The notes under the pieces are model-generated. The model was not told the DNA's origin. It worked only from the letters and a program-made list of their open reading frames with translations, and searched no databases. From Ignavibacteria bacterium (GTDB lineage: Bacteria > Bacteroidota > Ignavibacteria > Ignavibacteriales > Ignavibacteriaceae): 5,682 nt of DNA. Each line of letters begins with the position of its first letter. Position 1 is the stretch's first letter. The position numbers and the translations under genes were made by a program. Positions 1 to 5,430 of this stretch are shown piece after piece. The stretch covers positions 1-5,682 of the forward strand of contig JAUSIA010000257.1 of NCBI GenBank assembly GCA_030648225.1, given 5' to 3'.

Positions 1-624
1 GTTCATGAATCAATCTATAATAAAGTAAAAGATTCTTTAATGAATGCTTATAAAGGATTAAAGATTGGTGATCCTCTTGATGAGAAAAATCATGTTGGCC
101 CTTTGATTGATAAAAATGCTGTTAAAGATTTTGTTAATGCACTTGAAAGAGTTAAACAAGAGGGAGGCAAAATTATTTTTGGCGGTGAGGTTTTAAATGG
201 CGGTAATTATAAAACAGGAACTTATGTTGTTCCAGCATTGGTTGAAGCAGATAATCATTTTAAGATTGTGCAGGAGGAAACTTTCGCCCCAATTCTTTAC
301 CTAATTAAATATATGGGTGATGTAAGTAATGCAATAAAAATTCAGAATGATGTTGTGCAGGGATTATCTTCAGCAATCTTTACATTAAATCTAAGAGAAG
401 CTGAGGAATTTCTTTCTGCTGCTGGTTCAGATTGCGGAATTGCAAATGTAAATATAGGTACTTCGGGTGCTGAGATTGGGGGCGCTTTTGGCGGTGAGAA
501 AGAAACAGGTGGTGGCCGTGAGTCAGGTTCCGATGCATGGAAAACATATATGAGAAGACAGACTAATACGATTAATTATGGTACCGGTTTACCTTTAGCT
601 CAGGGAATTAAGTTTGAAATTTAG
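1..624 (+). CDS. amaB: ALDH7-family aldehyde dehydrogenase (probable L-aminoadipate-semialdehyde dehydrogenase), C-terminal part
   Basis: The reading frame is open from base 1, so the ATG at 40 is internal and the true start lies upstream. The visible 207 residues are the C-terminal two fifths of an enzyme usually about 500 residues long. Residues 92-100 (EETFAPILY) hold the conserved Glu of the ALDH fold, GLSSAIFT is at 121-128, and the stretch from [15 protein letters not shown] through [11 protein letters not shown] to INYG (about 153-193) is the signature of the ALDH7/antiquitin family, as is the ending LPLAQGIKF. The nucleophilic Cys and most of the NAD-binding fold lie outside the window. 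Known members oxidise alpha-aminoadipate semialdehyde (in equilibrium with piperideine-6-carboxylate) to aminoadipate with NAD in lysine catabolism, in the cytoplasm. Family assignment is very secure. The exact substrate is inferred, and no lysine-pathway neighbour is visible to support it. Confidence 0.93.
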   Translation, partial: VHESIYNKVKDSLMNAYKGLKIGDPLDEKNHVGPLIDKNAVKDFVNALERVKQEGGKIIFGGEVLNGGNYKTGTYVVPALVEADNHFKIVQEETFAPILYLIKYMGDVSNAIKIQNDVVQGLSSAIFTLNLREAEEFLSAAGSDCGIANVNIGTSGAEIGGAFGGEKETGGGRESGSDAWKTYMRRQTNTINYGTGLPLAQGIKFEI

Positions 625-682
625 ATAGAAGGATTACCAGTAGCTACCTAAATTCTTGTCAACCAACCCATTTGCCAAATAG

Positions 683-702
683 CCCCGACATTTATGTCGG
701 GG
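683..702 (+). terminator. Hairpin downstream of the aldehyde dehydrogenase, possible terminator
   Basis: CCCCGACA (683-690) and TGTCGGGG (695-702) form a perfect 8-bp stem with a 4-nt TTTA loop, extendable by a G-T and an A-T pair to 681-704. It starts about 60 nt after the dehydrogenase stop, the right place for a transcript end. Only three T residues follow, so it is a weak intrinsic terminator by the usual rule and may act instead as a 3'-end stabiliser. It is also the left arm of the larger element. Confidence 0.4.
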
Positions 703-725
703 TTTATGAACAACCCTAAAATCCC

Positions 726-771
726 GGACTTTAGTCCAAAGCAGATTTATTTGGGCTAAAGCCCTGCTTTG
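726..771. repeat. Nested central palindromes of the composite element
   Basis: Three short palindromes are packed here. GGACT/AGTCC (726-730 and 733-737) forms a tight hairpin. CAAAGCAG (737-744) and CTGCTTTG (764-771) form a perfect 8-bp stem. Inside that loop GGGC and GCCC (753-756 and 761-764) pair around TAAA. The GGACTTTAGTCC and GGGCTAAAGCCC units look like diverged versions of one another. Confidence 0.6.
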
Positions 772-785
772 AGTGTTATTTTTTA

Positions 786-805
786 CCCCGACTTGAAAGT
801 CGGGG
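786..805. repeat. Right-end hairpin of the composite element
   Basis: CCCCGACT (786-793) and AGTCGGGG (798-805) form a perfect 8-bp stem with a TGAA loop. It is nearly the same sequence as the left-end hairpin at 683-702 but differs at the loop-proximal base pair, which changed on both arms and so keeps the pairing. There is no T-tract on either side that would make it a clear intrinsic terminator. A run of Ts (779-784) precedes it on the plus strand. Confidence 0.6.
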
Positions 806-810
806 CTATT

Positions 811-1154
811 CATTTATAGAAAGATTATTTTGGTTTATACAAGATGATATGACTACTAAATAAAAGACTTTAAACTTTTTGTTTTTTGCAACATAGCTCA
901 CAACGGACAGGCTCATCTAAGTAAGGAGAGGACGCAAATATCATTCTACTATTAACTTACAACAGTAAATTCTTCCTTAAACTTAATGTAGTTTATTTTT
1001 GCCAAAAGTAGTATTTAATCTACAATCATTATGAAAATCTTTTAAGAATTTCTGATTTAAGCACACCAGAGCTCACCAATTATTTATAAACCGGCAAAAT
1101 TCTAATTGGTACAATTATTAGTGATATATTCTTAAAGGAATACCTGGAGTAAAA
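811..1154. other. Intergenic stretch with no convincing gene
   Basis: Stops are frequent in all frames, and the longest item noted is a 24-codon minus-strand frame (870-944) without a good ribosome binding site. No tRNA, riboswitch or known RNA was recognised. Near the right end there is a 15-nt inverted repeat, TAATTG-GTA-CAATTA (1103-1117), that could be an operator. ATATTCTTAAAGGAA follows at 1126-1140, a motif nearly repeated before the gene at 4071. The promoter of the gene at 1155 presumably lies here, but no clear -10/-35 or Bacteroidota-type (TTTG/TAnnTTTG) pair could be fixed. Confidence 0.5.
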
Positions 1155-1874
1155 ATGGAACGAATATCTTTAGAAACTTTTTTTTCCCTGGAAACCGATC
1201 TGGAAATAAACCAGTACAGAATTCTTGGTGGAATAAAAGAAATAAATACCAATTTCGATAAGAGGAAAATTTATCCGGCTTTATCTTCTCTTATTGAATT
1301 GAAAAATTCACTTGAACAGATTCGTGAAGAGAAAAAATCTCTGAATGGGAAATTCCCAAAACAAATTACCGGCTTCGATATTAAAAAGCAGGAAATAATT
1401 TTTGCAGTTCAAAATCATACGGATAATTATAAAAATATTGATCAGGTTTTTGAATTAATTGATTGGGCTCTTCCTTTCATTAAAGATTCAATCGAGGAAG
1501 GTATTGTCCTTTTTGATTTTGTTGAAAAAAACATTACACTCGAGCAGGTAGGCATTTTACCAATATATAAAGATGAAGGTTACTTTATGATTAGCGACAA
1601 TACTGTATTTGAGCTGCAAGTACATCGTTATGAATTTTCATTGTTTTCATCCGGCAGGGAAAAGTACAGAGCGTTAAAAACAGAATTTGTTAAAAGTGAA
1701 AAGCAGGAGATCATTAGAAGAACACCCGAATCTATTAAGCATGAATTAATAAAAGAAAGGCAGGATCTGCCAAATCCTGCCACATTTATTTGTAATACTG
1801 ACCTTGACTTTCCTTTTGCGGAAACAATTTTTCCAGTTGCAAAAAGAAAGCTTATGACGGCAATCGCTTCCTGA
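1155..1874 (+). CDS. Conserved-looking protein of unknown function, 239 residues
   Basis: I do not recognise this protein. The start is supported by a good ribosome binding site, GGAG at 1146-1149, five bases before the ATG. There is no signal peptide and no membrane segment, so it should be cytoplasmic. Residues 41-65 (around LSSLIELKNSLEQIREEKKSL) look helical and possibly coiled-coil. Residues 80-160 alternate hydrophobic and polar residues as in a mixed alpha/beta domain. Residues 168-205 are rich in Lys, Arg and Glu, and the end (208-239) is less charged with a lone Cys at 213. No catalytic motif or metal-binding pattern stands out. The gene is alone on its strand between a repeat-rich gap and a convergent protease gene, so context gives no function. 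Length, codon use and ribosome binding site all favour a real gene. Confidence 0.85.
   Translation: MERISLETFFSLETDLEINQYRILGGIKEINTNFDKRKIYPALSSLIELKNSLEQIREEKKSLNGKFPKQITGFDIKKQEIIFAVQNHTDNYKNIDQVFELIDWALPFIKDSIEEGIVLFDFVEKNITLEQVGILPIYKDEGYFMISDNTVFELQVHRYEFSLFSSGREKYRALKTEFVKSEKQEIIRRTPESIKHELIKERQDLPNPATFICNTDLDFPFAETIFPVAKRKLMTAIAS
1748..1781 (-). terminator. Probable intrinsic terminator of the S41 protease gene, inside the opposing gene
   Basis: GGCAGGAT (1759-1766) and ATCCTGCC (1774-1781) form a perfect 8-bp stem with a 7-nt loop. Read on the minus strand, the hairpin is followed at once by TTTCTTTTATTA, a typical T-tract. It lies about 95 nt past the protease stop, where that transcript would be expected to end. 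On the plus strand it lies in codons 202-209 of the unknown gene and is followed by ACATTTATTTG, a poorer tract. An alternative 5-bp pairing, GGCAG with CTGCC at 1767-1771, is possible. Confidence 0.55.
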
Positions 1875-1875
1875 C

Positions 1876-3966
1876 TTATCCTATAGAGAGAACAATTAAA
1901 TCAGCCAGAATTTTTGCAGATTCATCAAGATAAAGATCATCAGGCGCAGATGATTCCTTTATTTCTTCCCCTTTATTCAGGAGTTCAATCCCTTTTACTT
2001 TTCTTCTTTCATTCTCTCTCTGGAATTTTTCTTCTTCCTCTTTCTCCATCTCCTTTTTTCTTACTTCTTCATTCAGTGAAATCTGATTTCGATTTCTGTC
2101 TTCCTTTGAATTCTGGATATCCTCAAGTAAATAATCAAATTCGCTGCTTGCTTCAACTCTTTCCTTATGTTTGGTATTTAACAGAGAAAGAAAATCTTTT
2201 ACATTACCAGCAATTTTATATTTAGTAGGATTTATTTCATCCCAGGGTAAAGCACTCTCTTCTGAACTTTCACCAAATTCATCAGCATCAACAGAAGAGG
2301 GCAAAGTTATATCAGGAATTACTCCAAGGCTTTGTGTGCTTCCACCGTTTATCCTGTAATATTTGGCAATAGTTACTTTAACCTGTCCAAGCTTATCATC
2401 ATTGCTATGTACAGCTTTGTTAAGATCAATTAGATTTTGAACAGTACCTTTTCCATAGGTTTGTTCTCCAATAATTATTCCTCTTTCATAATCCTGGATA
2501 GCTCCGGAAAAAATTTCGGAAGCAGAAGCACTAAACCTGTTTACAAGTACAGCTAAAGGTCCTTCATAAACAATATCCGGATCACTATCCGCTCCAACCT
2601 GAACACTTCCATCACTATTTCTTACTTGTACAACAGGACCATCTTTAATAAAAAGTCCGGTCAAATCAATTGCTTCATTAAGAGCACCGCCACCATTATT
2701 TCGTAAATCAATAATAATTCCATCAACACCTTCAACTTTTAGCTCCGCAATTATTTTTTTTACATCACGTGTCGTACTCCTGTAATCTTTATCGCCTCTT
2801 TGCTGAGCTTCAAAATCGTTGTAAAAGGTTGGAATTATTATGACACCTATTCTGTAATTCATATTATCCTGTTTAAAATCGAGTATCTCTTTTTTTGCAG
2901 CCTGTTCTTCGAGCTTAACTTTATCGCGGACAAGTTTTATCTCTTTAGGTATAGCATTTATTCCGGCATCAGAAGGCAGAATTAGTAACCTTACAGTTGT
3001 ACCTTTTGGTCCCCGAATAAGTTGTACAACATCGGTTACTCTCCAGCCGACAACGTCAACCATTTCGTCATCTCCCTGAGCGACACCAATAATCTTGTCG
3101 TTCCGTTTGAGCTTATTACTTTTATAAGCAGGACCACCGGGTATTATCTCTACAATTTTTATATAATCATCCTCCTGCTGCAATTGTGCACCTATTCCCT
3201 CGAGTGAAAGACTCATATTAATTTTAAAATTTTCTGATGTGAGCGGTGAGAAATAGTTTGTATGAGGATCAATAGATTGGGTATATGAATTCATAAATAA
3301 CTGATAAACATCCTCATTATCATACTGGTTTATTGCTTTCCTGTAATTTTCATATCTCCTTGAAAGAGTTATAACTGTTGAATCAGGGTCTTTACCGGCT
3401 AATTTTAAATTCAGTGCATCGTTTTTAATTCTTTTTCTCCAGATTTCATTTGCTTCTTCATCTGTAGCAGGCCATTGAGCATCTTTTCTATCTGCTTCAT
3501 AAAATTCATTAACAGTGAAATCAAAAGGTTCTTTAATTGCATTTTCTATAAAGTCAAAACGGTCGTTTGCTCTGTCTCTATAAACTTTGAAGATATTATA
3601 AATTGCATTGAGTTCGCCTTTCATTAAGAAATCATCAAACTGGTTTTTATATTTTTCAAATTCATTTATATCGGATGATAAGAAATAACTTTTGTTATGA
3701 TCGAGCGCTTCTATATACCTATCAAAAATTTCTGCTGAAAGAGAATCGTTAAGCTTATATTTTCTGTAATGATATCTTGAAACTAAAGTATTTACAATTT
3801 CAGTTTCTTCGGGGTAGTAATCTTTAGGAGCTAGTACAATAAGTGAATCTGGTGTTAATACTAAAGGGTCAGTTTCTTTATATTGTGTTGAGAATATACC
3901 TGCAGTAACAGCCAGCAATAAAAATAAAATAATTTTTTTCATTCTTTGTCCGGTTTGATGTTTCAT
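1876..3966 (-). CDS. prc: Periplasmic tail-specific (C-terminal processing) serine protease, S41A family, Prc-like
   Basis: At 696 residues this matches E. coli Prc (about 680) rather than the shorter CtpA form. It begins with a signal peptide (hydrophobic core about 11-26). An N-terminal helical domain covers about 50-240, a PDZ domain for substrate C-termini about 254-330 (from LEGIGAQL), and the S41 catalytic core about 370-555. By spacing to E. coli Prc the catalytic dyad is Ser481 in FSASASEI and Lys506 in YGKGTVQ, with Asp492 also kept, so it should be active. A charged C-terminal domain (about 580-690) holds a Lys/Glu-rich coiled-coil stretch at 633-658. The family cleaves proteins from their C-terminus in the periplasm; E. 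coli Prc degrades the murein hydrolase MepS. The ATG at 3942 (residue 9, MKKIILF) gives a more typical signal peptide. The ATG at 3966 is preceded by AAGG at 11 nt spacing, so the start is uncertain. The gene converges on the unknown gene with a 1-nt gap. Confidence 0.95.
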   Translation of the reverse strand: MKHQTGQRMKKIILFLLLAVTAGIFSTQYKETDPLVLTPDSLIVLAPKDYYPEETEIVNTLVSRYHYRKYKLNDSLSAEIFDRYIEALDHNKSYFLSSDINEFEKYKNQFDDFLMKGELNAIYNIFKVYRDRANDRFDFIENAIKEPFDFTVNEFYEADRKDAQWPATDEEANEIWRKRIKNDALNLKLAGKDPDSTVITLSRRYENYRKAINQYDNEDVYQLFMNSYTQSIDPHTNYFSPLTSENFKINMSLSLEGIGAQLQQEDDYIKIVEIIPGGPAYKSNKLKRNDKIIGVAQGDDEMVDVVGWRVTDVVQLIRGPKGTTVRLLILPSDAGINAIPKEIKLVRDKVKLEEQAAKKEILDFKQDNMNYRIGVIIIPTFYNDFEAQQRGDKDYRSTTRDVKKIIAELKVEGVDGIIIDLRNNGGGALNEAIDLTGLFIKDGPVVQVRNSDGSVQVGADSDPDIVYEGPLAVLVNRFSASASEIFSGAIQDYERGIIIGEQTYGKGTVQNLIDLNKAVHSNDDKLGQVKVTIAKYYRINGGSTQSLGVIPDITLPSSVDADEFGESSEESALPWDEINPTKYKIAGNVKDFLSLLNTKHKERVEASSEFDYLLEDIQNSKEDRNRNQISLNEEVRKKEMEKEEEEKFQRENERRKVKGIELLNKGEEIKESSAPDDLYLDESAKILADLIVLSIG

Positions 3967-4070
3967 AAATAGTTGTACCTTAGTACACTTGAATTTAGCA
4001 ATTGTTCCTGTCCTTAAAAATGGTAATTTTATACACTCAACAATAGATATTCTTAAGGAAAATTATTGAG
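3967..4070. promoter_or_regulatory. Divergent promoter region between the protease and dipeptidase genes
   Basis: These 104 bp must supply transcription start signals for both divergent genes unless promoters lie inside the coding sequences. A 14-nt inverted repeat TGTAC-CTTA-GTACA (3974-3987) lies in the protease leader. On the minus strand its loop and first stem base contain the AAGG that would serve the start at 3966, so it could hold back that site weakly. ATATTCTTAAGGAA at 4047-4060 provides AAGGAA ten bases before the dipeptidase ATG. No confident -10/-35 pair was fixed on either strand. Confidence 0.5.
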
Positions 4071-4799
4071 ATGAATGGCATAATTTACAAAAATATTATA
4101 CTCATACTGCTTCTGTTTGTCACAAGTAAAGCTCAGCAAATAAATCCCATTGAGTATGGTTTATATGTTATTAATGATCAGGAAACATACCTCACTCTTG
4201 CTGAAAAAGATAGTAATAAGTTACTTGTAGATATCGAAAAATATATACCTGATATAATGCTTGATATAAGATATGCAACAGATAATAATTTTGTTGATGA
4301 AGCAGTGTATAATATTCCCAAGGCTTATACAAGATTACCGGTAGTAAAGGCATTAAAGAAAATTCAGAATGAGTTAAAGAAAGAAGATATTGGATTAAAA
4401 ATATATGATGCTTATCGTCCTTATTCTGTAACAGTAAAATTTTATAAGAAAGTGAATGATACAAATTTTGTTGCTTCTCCTAAGAAAGGTTCAAGGCATA
4501 ATAGGGGATGTGCCATTGATCTTACTATTATTGATCTGAAGACTGGCAAAGAAATTGTGATGCCTACCGGGTATGATGACTTTACTGAACGGGCTGCTCA
4601 TAATTTTAATGACCTTCCTAAGGATGTTTTAATTAACAGAGATAAGCTTAAAAAGATTATGACAGCAAATGGTTTTAAAGCCTTTGCCTCTGAATGGTGG
4701 CATTATGATTTTAACGGGTGGGAAAATTATGAACTGATGGATATCAGTTTTGAAGACCTTGCCTACCGGCAGGCAGGCTTAGAAAAAGTTAAAGAGTAA
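4071..4799 (+). CDS. ddpX: Exported D-alanyl-D-alanine dipeptidase, M15D family (VanX/DdpX-like)
   Basis: This is a zinc metallopeptidase that hydrolyses the D-Ala-D-Ala dipeptide. The conserved sites are all present: YDAYRPYS with Arg116, SRHNRGCAID with zinc ligands His143 and Asp150, and EWWHYDF with the catalytic base Glu208 and third zinc ligand His211. Residues 1-21 form a signal peptide with likely cleavage after SKA, so it acts in the periplasm. Periplasmic members such as DdpX are known to recover D-Ala from wall turnover, while VanX of vancomycin resistance is cytoplasmic and depletes the precursor pool. Export and the absence of van-type ligase or dehydrogenase neighbours argue against a resistance role here. 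AAGGAA lies ten bases before the ATG. The last dozen residues include AYRQAG (231-236), encoded by a palindromic repeat past the catalytic core. The protease gene is divergent, and a small membrane-protein gene follows after 47 bp. Confidence 0.93.
   Translation: MNGIIYKNIILILLLFVTSKAQQINPIEYGLYVINDQETYLTLAEKDSNKLLVDIEKYIPDIMLDIRYATDNNFVDEAVYNIPKAYTRLPVVKALKKIQNELKKEDIGLKIYDAYRPYSVTVKFYKKVNDTNFVASPKKGSRHNRGCAIDLTIIDLKTGKEIVMPTGYDDFTERAAHNFNDLPKDVLINRDKLKKIMTANGFKAFASEWWHYDFNGWENYELMDISFEDLAYRQAGLEKVKE
4761..4778. repeat. Short palindromic GC-rich repeat inside the dipeptidase gene
   Basis: GCCTACCGGCAGGCAGGC is an imperfect palindrome (GCCTACCGGCAGGC, one A/C mismatch) followed by a direct repeat of AGGC. 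It is far richer in G+C than its surroundings and is read in frame as AYRQAG (residues 231-236). From memory, variants of CCTGCCGGCAGGCAGG (read as PAGRQAG) are dispersed in many genomes of the Bacteroidota and related groups. Its presence elsewhere in this genome cannot be seen from here. Confidence 0.6.
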
Positions 4800-4846
4800 T
4801 ATTATATTTAAAAAAGAAAATGTGAATTTTATTTGGGAAAATATAA

Positions 4847-5359
4847 ATGGCAAAATCTCGCGATGAATTAGAAAAGAAAGCTAAACAATCAGAACCTTTA
4901 AGTGAATCTGTCGAAGGTGAAGAACTTCATAAAGAAGAAGCTGAAGATTATAAACCTAAAACAATAATTAATGAAGCGGGGAAAGAAGTTTTGGTTTTCA
5001 GCGATCCGCTTCACTCAAGAGAAAAGAGGAGTATTGTTAACTACACAATCTTCAGAGGAAAGTGGGAATTTGAAAATATGGATGATCTTGATGAAACAGA
5101 TCATGAAAAATGTGCAGTTAATTTTACTCCTGTTAAAGATGGTTCGAATGTAACGATTGCATTTAAATCTCTTAAAGACAGAGTTGAGTTTATGGATTCA
5201 ATTTACAGCGATAGTGAAATGAAACAGCTTGGCGGAGGAATTAATCTTGAAAAGTTTGCAAACTCCAAAGTACTAAGAACTACTGGTGGAATAATCGGAC
5301 TTTCAATTGCAGCCTATGGGTTATACAAATTATTCAAAGGGAAAGATAAAGAAGATTAA
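4847..5359 (+). CDS. Small uncharacterised protein with charged N-terminus and one C-terminal membrane helix
   Basis: I do not recognise this 170-residue protein. Residues 1-38 are very rich in Lys and Glu and probably disordered. Residues 39-125 look like a compact soluble domain, with IVNYTIFRGKWEFENMDDLD near 63-82 and VTIAFKSLKDRVEFMDSIYSDSEM near 102-125. A GGG turn at 129-131 leads to a hydrophobic segment at about 146-163 (TTGGIIGLSIAAYGLYKLF), ending in a short charged tail. There is no N-terminal signal, so the expected topology is tail-anchored, with the bulk in the cytoplasm and the tail too short to do much outside. GGGAAA lies about ten bases upstream of the ATG. The gap of 47 bp after the dipeptidase without a clear terminator suggests co-transcription. 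A single Cys (89) and no catalytic pattern are seen. Confidence 0.82.
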   Translation: MAKSRDELEKKAKQSEPLSESVEGEELHKEEAEDYKPKTIINEAGKEVLVFSDPLHSREKRSIVNYTIFRGKWEFENMDDLDETDHEKCAVNFTPVKDGSNVTIAFKSLKDRVEFMDSIYSDSEMKQLGGGINLEKFANSKVLRTTGGIIGLSIAAYGLYKLFKGKDKED

Positions 5360-5372
5360 AACTTAGACTTCT

Positions 5373-5430
5373 GGAAAATTGGAATGATGATTTTATTCAT
5401 TCTTTCAGTATTCCATTATTCCAAAATTCC
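5373..5430. terminator. AT-rich hairpin between convergent genes, possible bidirectional terminator
   Basis: GGAAAATTGGAATGATG (5373-5389) pairs with CATTATTCCAAAATTCC (5414-5430) at 15 of 17 positions, counting one G-T pair, around a 24-nt loop. It lies between the converging small membrane-protein gene and the peroxiredoxin gene, and overlaps the last four codons and stop of the latter. The stem is AT-rich and the T-tracts on both sides are weak, so termination activity is uncertain. Confidence 0.4.

Larger units (their letters stand above)
678..810. repeat. Composite palindromic (BIME/MITE-like) intergenic element with 12-bp terminal inverted repeats
   Basis: The ends AATAGCCCCGAC (678-689) and GTCGGGGCTATT (799-810) are exact reverse complements, bounding a 133-bp unit. 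Each end also folds on itself into its own hairpin (683-702 and 786-805), and the middle holds further palindromes (726-737 and 737-771). The element lies just after the aldehyde dehydrogenase stop and is much richer in G+C clusters than its surroundings. No open reading frame of note lies inside, so it encodes no transposase of its own. It could be a REP/BIME-like unit, a non-autonomous mobile element, or a transcription-terminating or mRNA-stabilising structure. Structure is seen directly; function and copy number are unknown. Confidence 0.75.

Noticed and set aside
40..624. ATG at 40 as the start of the dehydrogenase gene
   Set aside because: The frame is open from base 1 and the residues before Met fit the family, so this Met is internal to a gene that begins upstream.
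678..810. CRISPR array
   Set aside because: The repeated CCCCGAC units are inverted, not direct repeats with regular unique spacers.
998..1030. Bacteroidota-type promoter (TTTG and TAnnTTTG) upstream of the gene at 1155
   Set aside because: A TTTTTG followed after 19 bases by TACAATCA has the right spacing but matches the -7 consensus poorly, and it lies over 120 bases from the start.
1914..2225. Plus-strand frames inside the protease gene (also 2171-2359, 2800-2985 and 3022-3207)
   Set aside because: They lie opposite a strongly supported S41 protease, give low-complexity Leu/Phe/Ser-rich or unstructured translations, and lack family resemblance.
4192..4464. Minus-strand 90-codon frame opposite the dipeptidase
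   Set aside because: It is the shadow of a gene with all M15D catalytic motifs, and its Tyr/Leu/His-rich translation resembles no protein.
4071..4799. Vancomycin-resistance vanX
   Set aside because: The enzyme family matches, but it carries a signal peptide and has no vanH, vanA or vanRS-like neighbours in view, so a wall-turnover role is more likely.
4971..5153. 60-codon plus-strand frame overlapping the small membrane-protein gene
   Set aside because: It overlaps the better-supported 170-residue frame, which has a ribosome binding site and a coherent architecture.
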